Assembly (NCBI RefSeq): GCF_020520425.1
Contig: NC_079491.1
Location: forward strand, 34,587,449 to 34,651,448
DNA from: Spinacia oleracea
Taxonomy: Eukaryota > Streptophyta > Magnoliopsida > Caryophyllales > Amaranthaceae
Length of the DNA stretch: 64,000 nt
Direction: 5' to 3'
Positions 35,456 to 47,700 of the stretch are shown here, piece after piece; position 1 is the first letter of the stretch, and each line of letters opens with the position of its first letter. The translations under genes were made by a program, and so were the position numbers. Below the pieces are notes generated by a model, which had not been told where the DNA came from, did not search any database, and saw nothing but the letters and a program-made list of their open reading frames with translations.

Positions 35456-38400
35456 ATGGGCGACGGCGGCTATGAGCAATTTCAACCACCAATACCGATA
35501 TTTCTGCCACAATCACCGCCGACAACTTTCAGATCAGACATGGCCGACGGCTTTCAACCACCACCACCATTATTTCCGCCACAATTTCAACAACCAACAC
35601 AGATGTTTCCGCCACAATTTCAACCACCGAGTTTTCAACCTCGCCACCTTCAACATTCTCCTCGATTTCTAACACCACCGAATTTTCAACCTCGCCACCT
35701 TCAACATCCTCGATTTCTACCACCACCGATTTTTCAACCTCGCGACCGTCATCCTCCTCCTCGTTTTCAACCTCCTGCGCGATTTGATAACCCTAACCAA
35801 AGCGACCTTCATCCTACTCCTCGATTTCAACCTCCTGCCCGTTTTGATAACCATTATCAAAGCGATCTTCATCCTCCTTCTCGATTTCAACCTTCTGCGC
35901 AATTTGATAACCCTAATCAAAGGGCTTTTACAACATTGCAGCAAGTAACTACTGAAACAAGTTCTGGAACAAAGGAAAACACATCTGAAACAAGTTCTGC
36001 AACAACAGGAGAAACAACATCAGCTTATTTTTCAGGTTTTAAAATTAATTTAATGAATATAGTTAACTAATTGATTACTTGTCGTAACTAATTAGATTGT
36101 GCAATTAACTAAGCGGCTAAAAAACTAAACAAATTGGTTAACTAATTGCTTTGAAAGAATCACTAACTGGTAAAAATAGTTAACTAATTGGATAATAAAC
36201 TAAATAATATATAAAGGAACTTTTAATTTAAATAAATCACTGATTTCTTTAAGAACTTAACTAATTAATATCAATACTAAACTAATTTTTTTTAAAGCTA
36301 CTTTTCAAATTTCATTTTTCACTAAGTTAACCATTACCATCATTTAGGTAACCTTTTCCACCAAATAGTTAACTTTTTGAAGCAACTAGTTAACCTTTTC
36401 CACCAAATAGTTAACTTTTTGAAGCAATTAGTTAACTTTTATCATCAATTAGTTAACTTTTATCATCAATTAGTTAACTTGTACCATCAATTAGTTAAGT
36501 TGTTCCCTTAATTAGTTAACTTGTACCATCAATTAGTTAAGTTGTTCCCTTAATTAGTGAACTTTTATCATCAATTAGTTAACTTGTTCTCTCAATTAGT
36601 TCAATTGGTTAACTAATTTCCTGAATTATGTAACTAATTAGTTTCTTTTGTTAATTATTACTTTTGTTCATTTTACAGGTTCAAAAGATATTTGGAACGA
36701 TTTAACAGAGGATGATATTAGAGGACCTTTGACTGGATATACTGGCACTGTAGATGAACTACATGAACTTTATGACAAACATTCAATACTTCTTGGATTT
36801 TCAATAAGAAAAAATACATTAAGGAGAGATAAAAAAACGGGAGAGATAAAGGAAAGATACTTTTGTTGTTCAAAGGAAGGAAAGAGAAAGGAAAACACAA
36901 AGAACACAAAGAAAGAAGAAGCAACTGTATCAAGTGAGAGCAAACAGAAAGAGCAGTCAAAGAACCCAAGGCAGCAAAACCTTACTAGAACAGGGTGCAA
37001 CGCATCTATACGATTGAAGTTACAAAAGGATGGAAAGTTTATAGTCTTTCATCATGTTATAGAACACAATCATGCCTTAACAAGAGAGTCACTGCAAAAC
37101 TTTGAAAGGTACAAAACAAAATACAAGTAATTAGTTAACCATTAAATATATTTAGTTAGGCTTTGACATTAATTACTTAAGCGTTTAAATAATTTTGTTT
37201 TAATAATAAACTAGATAAAACAGTTACTTACCTTTTTCCATCAATTACTTAACTTTTTTCATAAATTAGTTAACCTTTTCCATGCATTAGTTAACTTTTT
37301 AAAACATTTAGTTAACGTTTTGCACCAATTAGTTTACTTTTTACCTCAATTACTTACTTCCTAAAACCATAAATTAACTTTTTCATCAATTAGTTAACTT
37401 TTTCAATCAATTAGTTACGTTTTTGCATGAATTAGGTAACTTTTATTTTAATAATATATTAGTTATTTACCTTTTACAACAAATAGTTAACTTTTTGCAT
37501 ATATTAGTTAACTTTTTGCATATATTAGTTAACTTTTTACAACAATTAGTTAACGTTTTGCATCATTTCCAGATCACAAAGAAAAATTGATGAAGAAAAG
37601 GGAAAAGTAATTGAAGGACTCACACTATCAGGAATAACACCAGCAGATTCCTATAGATAAATGTGTAATGAAGCTGGCGACGCAAGGGTGGTTGGACACA
37701 CATTAGTTGACCACATGAATTTCACAAGTAGATTAAAAATGAAAAGACTAGAAGGAAAAGATACACAAGCAGTTGTGAACATGTTAATTAAGAGAGGAGA
37801 AGAACATCCAAACTTTTATTTTCGAGTAAAGGTGAACGAGGCAAACCAAGTAATAAGCATGTTTTGGAGGGATGGAATGATGCAAGAAGATTATGACGTA
37901 TATGGTGATGTCTGTGTCTTTGACACAACTTTCAGAACAAACAAATACAATTTAGTTTGTGCGCCATTTGTAGGTGTCAACAACCATTGGAGTAATGTGA
38001 TGTTTGGTTGTGCTTTTATTGCTGATGAGAAGACACACACTTTTGTGTGGCTATTGGAAACATTTCTGGACTCTATGGGAGGCAAAGCACCTATAACTAT
38101 CTTTACAGATCAAGATCAAGCAATGGCAAATGCTATTGAACAAGTAAGAGTGTATTAACTATTTGGGTTTTATAGTTAACTAATTGCTAAAAGTTGTTAA
38201 CTATTTGCTACTGGTCTTTAACTAATGAATTGAAAAGTTTAACTAAATTGATAACCATTCATCAGTTACTTTTTCAATCAATTAGTTATCATATTACATA
38301 CATTAGTTAAGTTTTTGAATCAATTAGTTAACTTTTGCAATGAATTAGATAAGTTTTTGCATGAACTAGTTAACTTTTGTTTTAATAATATATTAGTTAC

Positions 38401-40622
38401 CTTTTTGCATGAATTAGTTAACTTTTTGCATGAATTAGTTAACTTTTTGCATCATTTTCAGATTCCTAACTAATACAGAATTCTGTTCTGACTTAACTAT
38501 ATAGTTTAAATTCTTAACTAATACATCATTCATCAAAAAAATTACAGGTATTTCCTAATACAAAACATAGATTATGCTTATGGCACTTACAAAAGAATGC
38601 TGTGTCAAGATTTGGAGACTTAAAAGCTGACAATACATTCAAAGACACATTCAAGAAGTGCTTATATCGTTGTTACAATGAAGAAGAATTTGAAACCACT
38701 TGGTTTGACATGATTACTAAGTATAACCTTCAAGATCATGATTGGTTTACAAATCTCTATACAATAAAAGAAAAATGGTGTACAGCTTTGAACAAAGATT
38801 TTTTCTCAGCTGGAATATTGTCTTCACAAAGGTAAATGCTTAAATAAAAGAAGTCCACTAATTTTTTTAATGCTAAACTAATTGCTCAGAATAATTCACT
38901 AATTGCTATGAATACTTCACTAATTACTATGAATACTTCACTAATTGCTTTGAATACTTCACAGTGTTTAACTAATGGTTTCATCTACTTAACTAATTCC
39001 TTTGCCTGCTTAACTAATTAATCAGAAAGATTAACTAATTAAACAAAATATTTAACTAAATGTTTCACCTTCTTAACTAGTTCCTTTGTTTTCTTAACTA
39101 ATTCCCGTACCTGCTTAACTAATTAAATAGAATGTTTAACTAATTCAATCTTGTTACACAGGAGTGAGAGCACTAACAATGCAATTGGATTTAAAGGGAA
39201 CAAATCAACTTCACTAACAGAATTCTTTCACATTTTTGGAGCAACAGTGGATCGTTGGAGATATCAAGAAGATCAAAATGAATATGATTGTGGAAATGCT
39301 TTGCCTAAATCTGATTTTCCAATGGTCGGAATGATAAAACATGCGGCAAATGTTTACACACTTACATTGTTTAGAGATTTTGAAAAAGAATTCAAGTATG
39401 CAATGGGTTGCATCTCAAATGTCAACTACATCAATGGAAATTTCTTTGGTTACAAAGTGCAACATGAATCTTGGCCTGAACATACTGCCCATTATGTAGC
39501 ATTTGATCCAACAACAAATTCCATTAAATGCACTTGTAGGAACTTCGAAGAATCAGGTTAGTTAATGCTCTTAACTAATTGCATTTTTACATACACTATC
39601 AATTAGTGAACTTTTTCTATCAATTAGTGAACTTTTTCTATCAATTAGTTAGCTTTTTCCATGAATTAGTTATACTATTAAGTTACCTAGTTTTGTATTC
39701 ACTTCAGTTAGTTTGTTGTACAATTAGTTAACTTTATTCATCAATTAGTTTACTTGTACCATCTATTAATTAATTTTTTCATCAATTAGTTAACTTTTTC
39801 TAACAATTAGTGAACTTTTACTATCAATTAGTTAGTCTTTTCCATGAATTAGTTATACTATTAACGTACCTAGTTTTGTATTCACTTCAGTTAGTTTGTT
39901 GTACAATTAGTTAACTTTATTCATCAATTAGTTTACTTGTACCATCTACTAATTAATTTTTTCATCACTTAGTTAACTTTTTCTATCAATTAGTGAACTT
40001 TTTCTATCAATTAGTTAACTTTTTTCATCAATTAGTTAATATTTTGATGTCACAATATGCAGGATGGCTATGTTTCCATGCAATACGAGTTCTACATATA
40101 CATTCTATAGTCAAAATTCCAGAGCAATACATTTCAAAAAGGTGGACAAAGTTTGCAAAAAGTGAAGTATGGAAGAGAATGGAACATAGAGAAGATAATG
40201 GAACAGAAAAGAGAAAAGTTACTCCATGGCGTTATGAGATGGCAAGAAATTTGTACAACTTGGTTATTAAATGTCAAGGGAGTGATGCAGCTAAAAAGGT
40301 TTTTAATAACTATTATTTAACTAATACATAACAATAAATACTAAATACTTCAAGAGTCTAACTATTTTGCTTTAAATCTTAACTAATAGGTGCTTAAAGA
40401 GGCTTATGCTCATGCTAACGAAAGCATAAATAAGGTTCTAGAAAAAAAAAAGCAGCAGAAAAGGAGGCAGCACAAAAGGCACAAGACGATGTTGAAGCAC
40501 AACAAACCACAATCAACATAGCACCGTCTACATCATCATCATCATCAAATGCACCACAAATAATAGTTGAAAATCCACCACTAGTGAAGACAAAAGGAAG
40601 AAGTAAAAGAAAAAAAGGATAA
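35456..40622 (+). CDS. FAR1-type Mutator-like transposase, seven exons, disrupted
   Basis: Exons 35456-36035, 36679-37108, 37573-38143, 38548-38831, 39162-39556, 40063-40298 and 40390-40622 join in phase with GT-AG introns, giving ~909 codons. Exon 1 is Pro/Gln-rich with three ~17-residue repeats (RFQPPARFDNPNQSDLHP type). Exon 2 holds the FAR1-type zinc-binding region (ERYFCCSKEGKRK, then RTGCNASIRLKL and HHVIEHNHAL). Exon 3 has the MULE DDE core: Asp in CVFDTTFRTNKYNLV and Asp in ITIFTDQDQAMANAI. The Glu of RSESTNNAIG at the start of exon 5 is the likely third catalytic residue. The SWIM zinc finger (CTCRNFEESGWLCFH) is split over exons 5 and 6. Breaks: a TAA in exon 3 between PADSYR and MCNEAGD, and one base missing from the A run near 40450, after which the other frame (AAEKEAAQKAQDD...) continues to the TAA at 40620. 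The introns are 21-bp repeats. Confidence 0.85.
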
Positions 40623-41929
40623 TTTGAGATAAGGACATCGTCAACAGCACCTACAGAATTTGGAACTTTTACACCAAAAGAACAACTTTTTTAGTGACAT
40701 TGGATTGAATTTAGTGTTTATCAAATTAGTTAACTTGTACCAGCAATTAGTTAACTTGTTCCCTCAATTAGTTAACTTGTTCCCTCAATTATTTAATATT
40801 GTTAACCTTACAATGCATTAGTTAACCTTTTCCATCAATTAGTTAACTTTTTTCAGCAATTAGTTAACTTTTCCCATCAATTAGTTAACTTTTTTCATCA
40901 ATTAGTTACCTTTCTATAAAAATTATTTAACTTGTTCCCTCAATTAGTTAACTTTTTTCAGCAATTAGTTAACTTGTTCCCTCAATTAGTTAACTAATTG
41001 ATTTCATTTTCAAAAGTCAAGTTACTGTAATTATTGTTGACGTCACAATATGCAGGATGACTATGTTTAACTAATATTGTTAACCTAAAAGTAGTTAACT
41101 TTTTGCATCAATTAGTTGAACTTACCACTCTTTAGTTAACCTTTACCATCAATTAGTTAACATTTTCCACCAAATAGTTAACTTTTTGCAGCAATTAGTT
41201 AACTATTTTCATTAATAACTTTTAACTAATTGAATTTGATATTTCACTAATTGAATTTAATGCTTAACTAATATATTGAATTAGATTGACTGACTTATGA
41301 AATATACCAAGTAAATAATTCAAAATAAGCTCCCTCAATTAGTTAACGTTTTCCCTCAAATAGTTACCTTTTTGTAAAAATTAGTTAACTTTTATCATCA
41401 ATTCACTAGTGGAAAAAGGCTTATTTGCATCCCCGCATTTGCCACGCCATTCTGAACATGTGATGCAAATAACAAATTTTAGCATAAAATTTACTCATTT
41501 GCGTCGCAGCTTTGTTAAACTGCGAGGCAAATGACTCTAGGATGCCCCCCAGAGCCATTTGCATCGCAGATTAACAAAGCTGCGAGGCAAATGACTCAAT
41601 CAAGTGCATCGCAGATTTACAAATCTGCGTGGCAAATGACTCTAGGAGCATCCTAGAGTCATTTGCCACGCATATTTGTAAATCTGCGATGCAATGTGTG
41701 TCCACCTAGGAATGTACTTTCTCGCTTTGACCCAGCACACCACACCAACACCGCAAACTTTCCGCCTCTTCTATCTTTCTCTCTCATCTATTCTTTTAGA
41801 ATCTCCATTGTTGGTACTCCAACACCTCTTCATCTCTCCTCCAACAACACAATATCAACCTTATTTTTCGACATCTCCTCTCACCAAAGCTGTCACAAAT
41901 ATAGTCAATTGGGTTTCTCTGAAATTCAA

Positions 41930-42170
41930 GATATGCGATGTCAAGAAGAGGCAAACCCTAGGTGTCGGCGCCGCGAAGAAGGCTAAGAAACATGCCGAAC
42001 TGCCGCGAAGAAGGCTAAGAAACGCCGAACTGCCTCTAAGAAACATGCTAAACTACCGCGAAGAGGCAAACCCTAGGTGTCGGCGCCGCGAAAATGTCAA
42101 TACGATTGGTTTGCATTTTCCGGCGGGTCATATTGCTTGGTTTTTGAAGGGTAAGAAACACGCTGGGTCA
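41930..42170 (+). pseudogene. captured histone H2A N-terminal fragment
   Basis: Two pieces match plant H2A. KKRQTLGVGAAKKAKK (about 41943-41990) resembles the start GKTLGSGAAKKA, and NTIGLHFPAGHIAWFLKGKK (about 42098-42157) resembles the first helix AGLQFPVGRIARFLKxGKYA. Between them the tail is partly duplicated (GGCAAACCCTAGGTGTCGGC occurs at 41949 and again at 42065). A base is missing after the likely initiator MSRRGK, which puts start and body in different frames. The histone fold beyond the first helix is lost. The upstream CTTTCTCTCTC stretch may be the captured 5' UTR. H2A identity is by motif and has not been aligned. Confidence 0.68.
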
Positions 42171-43683
42171 TATTGCTTGATTTCCAAATTCAATTAGTTT
42201 TGCACATTTTAAAAAAAATCTTATGAATCTAGGGTTTAATTATTTTGGTTAATGTGTGAATTTGAGTATCTTTTTGCCCGATTGTTTGGATTGTTAATTT
42301 GAGTATCTTGATTTCCATGTTCAATTAATTTTCTCTGGTTTTTTTCATTTGAATTTAGGGTTTAGTTATGTTGGTTAGTTTGTGAATTCAAGTATTTTTT
42401 TTTTCAATTTTTTATGAGTTTCGCTTTGAATTTGATGATAAATTAAGTGACTGATTTGAATTTGATGATAAATTAAGTGTTGAATTGAATTTGATGTAAT
42501 GTGACCTTTTTTTTATTGATGTTGAATTGCTAGATTTGTATCTAATTAGGATTTTTATTGTGACCTTTGGATCTTTTGAAGAGGAATCAGTATCTAATTA
42601 GGAATTTAGGATTTATATTCTTGTTTAATGCTTAGCAACCTTTTTCTAAGTAGTTTGAGGTGAAGAAAGGAGTTTCGTGGCTGACTTTAGATCAGCACTT
42701 TTGAGTTCAACAGGTTGGGAGACTTTCCCTTTGGATGTTTTTGAAGAGGAATCAGATTCCGTCGTCCAATTAAGATTTAGATTCTTATTTGTGGTTATTG
42801 TCCTCTTACAACTTGACTATTAGCTTTTTCCTAACAAATATTCTGTAAATTCTCTTTGTTCCAAGTATATATACAGGCCTTTTTAATTGAAAGCTTTGGA
42901 TAGTGATAGGTAGATGGGAGAGCTTCTGGTGCTGGATTTGTTTTCGTTTTTGGGGGGTATGTTTGACAATGATAAGTGCATACAAATTCTTTGTGTCTTT
43001 TTCTGTATTTTCGAGAGTAAGGCTCCGTTTGGTTTGACGGAAAACACAATTCCAAACTACTTTTCCTTCGTTTGTTTCATTACAAGAAAAGTTATAGAGA
43101 AAAGGAAAATGGAAATAGAATGGGGTTGATGGGAGGAGGAGGAGATGTAAGGAGGAGGGAGGAAAATGTGTTTCCCCTCCCTTTCAAAAGGAAAATGTTT
43201 TCCACCTTGATAGAGTTGTATTCCTCCATTTGGAAACAACTTTCCATCCCTTACAAACCAAACAAAGGAAAGTGGGAATCAAACACTCTCTAAATGTGTT
43301 CACATCAATTTTAGGGTATAAGACAGTTAATCAAAGAAGTATTTGTTTTATTTCTTTTGCTAATTCAAAGCACATTTTTTTTAATGTTTGTGTGAGTGTG
43401 GGACTGTAGTTTATTTTATTTTTTAATAGGAATGAGCCAAGATTTAAAAGCGTTGTTTTTTTTTTAATATATTTATCGTACTTCAAGCTTTAACAACTAT
43501 TTTCATATGTCATTTGTTTTCTTGGTGGATTTAATCCTTCTATCTCTATAGTATACCAAGATGTAAGTTGTAAACAGCCTACTTGATTTCCACCTCCCTC
43601 TTTTTGTTTGCTTATGCGATATCATTTGTTAAATAGAGCTCACGTATTGTTTGCTAATATCAATAACATGATGATGCTAAGTT

Positions 43684-44145
43684 GTGATATCTCATGTGTT
43701 TCAGATGCGAGCTGATAAATTGAAGACACAAATCGAGCTTACATTCAAACAGATGAACACTGGTGGGACAGAAGCAGAAAGAGGTAGAGAAAACATTGCC
43801 GAACTGGAAAGGGTCCAGCAAATCATGGATCAGTACAAACTGCAAGCTCAACAACTGGAAGAATTAGAAGTAAAGAAACGCACAGAAGAGTTGGCTGCGT
43901 TTGTAGCTAAAGAGCCTTCTCATCACTTGCTACGACTTGGCCATGATTGTTGGGACGTTGCTCGATACTACACTAGAAGCAAGAGAAACACTAGAAGATT
44001 CTGGGCAACAACTAATTTTTTTTTTTTTTTTGTTGGGTGTCAAGAGAAACCGTTAGATGGAATACATTGTTGTAGATATTTCAAGCTTTTGTATTGTAAA
44101 ATTTATGAAGGTACTGCCTTTACGTATTTAGTCTTATTGATTTGA
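43684..44145 (+). CDS. unrecognised coiled-coil frame inside CACTA element 1
   Basis: An open frame preceded by a good splice acceptor (GTGTTTCAG). Residues 8-80 are strongly charged and helical (TQIELTFKQMN, RENIAELERVQQIMDQYKLQ, LEELEVKKRTEELAAFVAKE), suggesting a coiled coil. The last part after ~residue 110 crosses a long T run and reads like non-coding sequence. I do not recognise the family. It may be an exon captured from a host gene or part of this CACTA family's own gene. It shares no motif with CACTA transposases. Confidence 0.35.
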   Translation: MISHVFQMRADKLKTQIELTFKQMNTGGTEAERGRENIAELERVQQIMDQYKLQAQQLEELEVKKRTEELAAFVAKEPSHHLLRLGHDCWDVARYYTRSKRNTRRFWATTNFFFFFVGCQEKPLDGIHCCRYFKLLYCKIYEGTAFTYLVLLI

Positions 44146-44719
44146 TGTGGTTCTATTTAATAATATGAGTTGTCTATTTTACTATATATATATATAGTAA
44201 AATGGAACCTATTTTTTTTACAAAATTCAAAGTCATTTGCGTCGCACATTAAGCTATTGTGCGTGGCAAATGACTTTTTTTTTTGGCGCCTGAAAGTCAT
44301 TTGCCACGCACTTTAAGCTAATGTGCGTGGCAAATGACCTTTCAACATGGTGCCTGAAAAGTCATTTGCCACGCACATTTGCTTAATGTGCGACGCAAAT
44401 AAGGGTCATTTGCATCGCACTTTTGTGCGATGCAAATGACTTTTAGTCATTTGCATCGAGATCTTTTGCCACGCACAATGTGCGACGCAAATGTGCTTAA
44501 AAGTGCGATGCAAATGACCCTTTTTCCACTAGTGATTAGTTACCTTTTTCTAAAAATTAGTTAACTTTTATCATCAATAAGTTAACTTGTACCATCTATT
44601 AATTAACTTGTTCCCTCAATTAGTTAACTTTTTCATCAATTAGTTAATTTGTACCATCAATTAGTTAACTTGTTCCCTCAATTAGTTTATAGTATTATTA
44701 GTTAATTTTTGCTATCAAT

Positions 44720-47700
44720 CACTACTACAAAAATGGGCAAAGAGACCTCTATGCAAAGAACCGTTAATCGACATAACGGGTCTCTTTTATATAAGAGATC
44801 CAATATTAGAGATAACGGGTCTCTAATTTGTACTAGGGCCCGCTAATTTACCACAAGAAAATAATAAGAGATCCCCTAACTGTTGTGACGGGTCTCATAC
44901 TCTCATATATACGCTGGGGCTTACTAGTTTGCCACAATAAAAAAACAAAAGATCTCCCAACTCACCTAACGGATCTCTAGAATTCAGCGGCCCACTACTT
45001 TGTGATATGAGGAAAAACAAAGACCCATCAATTGACTTCACGGGTCTCTTCTCTAGCCCATTTTTTTACTTAAAAATAAATTACAAAAGCCTCTCTCTTC
45101 TCACAACTATGCTTCTTTTGATTATTTACATTCCCATCTCATCTTCTCCCTCCTCGCATAAAATCGCCAGTTAGCCATGGTAGTTTTTTCTTCACCTTAT
45201 ATCTCTTTGTTCCTCACATTTCAATCTCCTGTAAATCGATTTTTCATGTTTTAATTAACAAGCGAGTGGACGGCGATGTCGCAGCAGTTGTAGCTTGTAG
45301 GAGACACCGTGTCGAAGAGATCCAATAATCGAGAATCGATCTTGATGCTTTGCTTGACTTCTCTATTGGTGAACTTGTCAAGATTTTCCCTGCTTTATTC
45401 GTAGAAAGCTAAGTGTAATGGTTTTCTTCTTCTTTTCTTTTGTTTCATCGATTAATGCCTAGATTTAATTGATCTAGTTCTTTAGAAACTAGGGTTTTAA
45501 TTGTGTTGAAATTGAATTGATTTGAGGCTAGAGACAGTTTATATGTGCTTGGTTGAAGTTAAGAAATCTTTGAAGCCTTTAGATTCGTGCTCCATGCCTG
45601 TTCTTTTTGGTACATTGTTGATTTTGCCCTGTTGATTGTATTGCTTGCTTTTTATGGAATCCAGATTTTGATCTGCTAATGCTCAAATTAGAGAGTTTGG
45701 GGAAATTGTTTATTGAATCCATTATTCATGTGGAGATGTGAAATTATCAGGTGTTTATGATAATTCGAGTAGGTTAGGTTTTGGTCTATAATTATCTAAA
45801 TTTGCAATTGTGGCCTTGTGAGGGGTTTCGTGGAATTAGAAATTTAGAAGTGTATTAGCTTAGCTACACACCAATTGTTCGAAAAATTCCTAAATGAAAT
45901 TTATGATATCATGTGAATTTTCACAACCACATAAACTACATTGCGCACCCGATTGTCACGAAATACGATTATGCCTTAACAGAAACTTTGAGATTTTTCT
46001 AGTTGAAATTTGTTTCTAATGATTAATGACTATCACAAAACATAAATTCTTGACATTTTTGAAGTTAAAATCAGAACTTTAGGCTAACATAGTTGTTAAT
46101 TTGGACCATTCATTCTTCTTTCATTACCTTTGACAAACTAGTGGATTTGACTCATAGTAATTGATTCCAACTTTGGCGTAACTAGCAGGTTGGGATGCAT
46201 ATTTCATATGATCCTCATGCACATATATACATGGATTCTGAATGCCCGTTTCAGGATATTTTTAAAGCTTGCAAATGTTAAATGTCTGCTACATTATTGG
46301 TAAGTCCAACCATTCTATGCAATATCTTACAAAAAACACACGCAAGATGATGCATCTCTCAAATTTATTTGACTATAGTCTTTGTCGTGTCTTCAATTTT
46401 ATTAATTTTACAATTATACATGAAGAAAGTATCTTTTGGAACTATCTGTAACGGGGAACTGTTGAGTTCATTTTGTTTTAGATTTTAACCATAGCTTTTT
46501 AAATGGATGATTTCCCCTTGATGTCTTTTTGTCAATCGTAAAACTGATTACCAACATGTTGTACAGTCTGTTTCAGTGTTTCTTTTTCCATCTTTAACTG
46601 CCAGCAGGGTCTGAAGGTCAATAGATTCAACATTTAAGATAATGTTTTACATAATTGAAGTGGGGGGTTAGAAAGAGAGCATTCTTGTCAGTTTATCCTC
46701 AATTTCTTTTGTTTTATCTCTCACTCAGCTTGTTTGTCAAGGAAACATCCCTCCCCTTTCTTAGCTTGTTTTTATATAAATATCTTTAAAAACTAAGTAG
46801 AACTTTTTATGATCTGAACCCTTGAAACTGCCAGTAAGTGGATATGTAACAGATTTACATTGTCTCAGCACATTAGTGAGTACTATTTAATTTCTTATGC
46901 TTACCACTTATACCATGTTGGATGATAATATTTCTTATTTAGAAAGATCAGAGTAGTATTTGCAGCGCGTCGTAATTGAGAGTGCAGTAACCGTACCTAA
47001 TGCTTAAGCGCTGAAACATTAGATGGTCTGAAAACTAAGGCAGACATATAGTGTGGGCTAAGCCATAGATGTTTGGTTATATGCTTCATTATATGTTCTT
47101 TGTTTCTCTCATTCTTTTCCTTCAGCGACATTGATTTTTTCCCTTTTCTGTTCCCATAATAGTTATGTTAGTAACCATTTGCTCTTCTATCTATTTTGTT
47201 TTTACTACTGTCAACATATTCTCTTACAGTTACCCAATTCTAATTGTTGTTTATAATAATTCACATTATTATGTGTGAATATAATTACCAAGTAAGATTG
47301 TAAAGTAAGGATTTTTTTTTGACAAATTTGCCTCTTTTTACTATCTAATATTGTCAAAATTTACGCAGGGGGCTTATAAAATTTAGCATTCTCAACTGAA
47401 ACGATGTTAAGAAAATAGAAAAGAATCCAAAAGTTGGGTAGAAGTAACCACATTATTTCATTTGTATACTATGGCTGTTACAGTCTCAAAGGTTATACAT
47501 AGTTTTATCTAGACTAACGTGTTTTGTTTTCGAATGAGTATAACATAAGTAGGAAAATGTTATTCCCTTGTCAGTGTAATTAAAGAATTATAGAGTTTTG
47601 ATTGTTGTTACTGTAATTACACTCTTGTCATGCTGTTAGATTTTTGTCTAAAGGTGGTTTTAGATTGTAGGCAATTAAGTAAGATCACTCTCTTAAATTA

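Larger units (their letters stand above)
41404..44534. mobile_element. CACTA (En/Spm-type) non-autonomous element 1
   Basis: The ends CACTAGTGGAAAAAGG and CCTTTTTCCACTAGTG are perfect inverted repeats, flanked by the 3-bp target duplication ATT (41401-41403 and 44535-44537), as CACTA elements make. About 250-300 bp inside each end is packed with subterminal CATTTGC(G/A)TCGCA words in both orientations. It sits in the 21-bp array: the flanks rejoin to CAATTAGTTACC. It carries captured host sequence (a histone H2A piece) and a coiled-coil frame, but no transposase. A degraded GTTTGG-ended MITE-like segment lies at about 43022-43292. Confidence 0.92.

Noticed and set aside
43022-43292. complete Tourist-like MITE inside CACTA element 1
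   Set aside because: GTTTGG-type ends are visible but the inverted match is weak and no TTA duplication was found. It is mentioned only within the CACTA entry.
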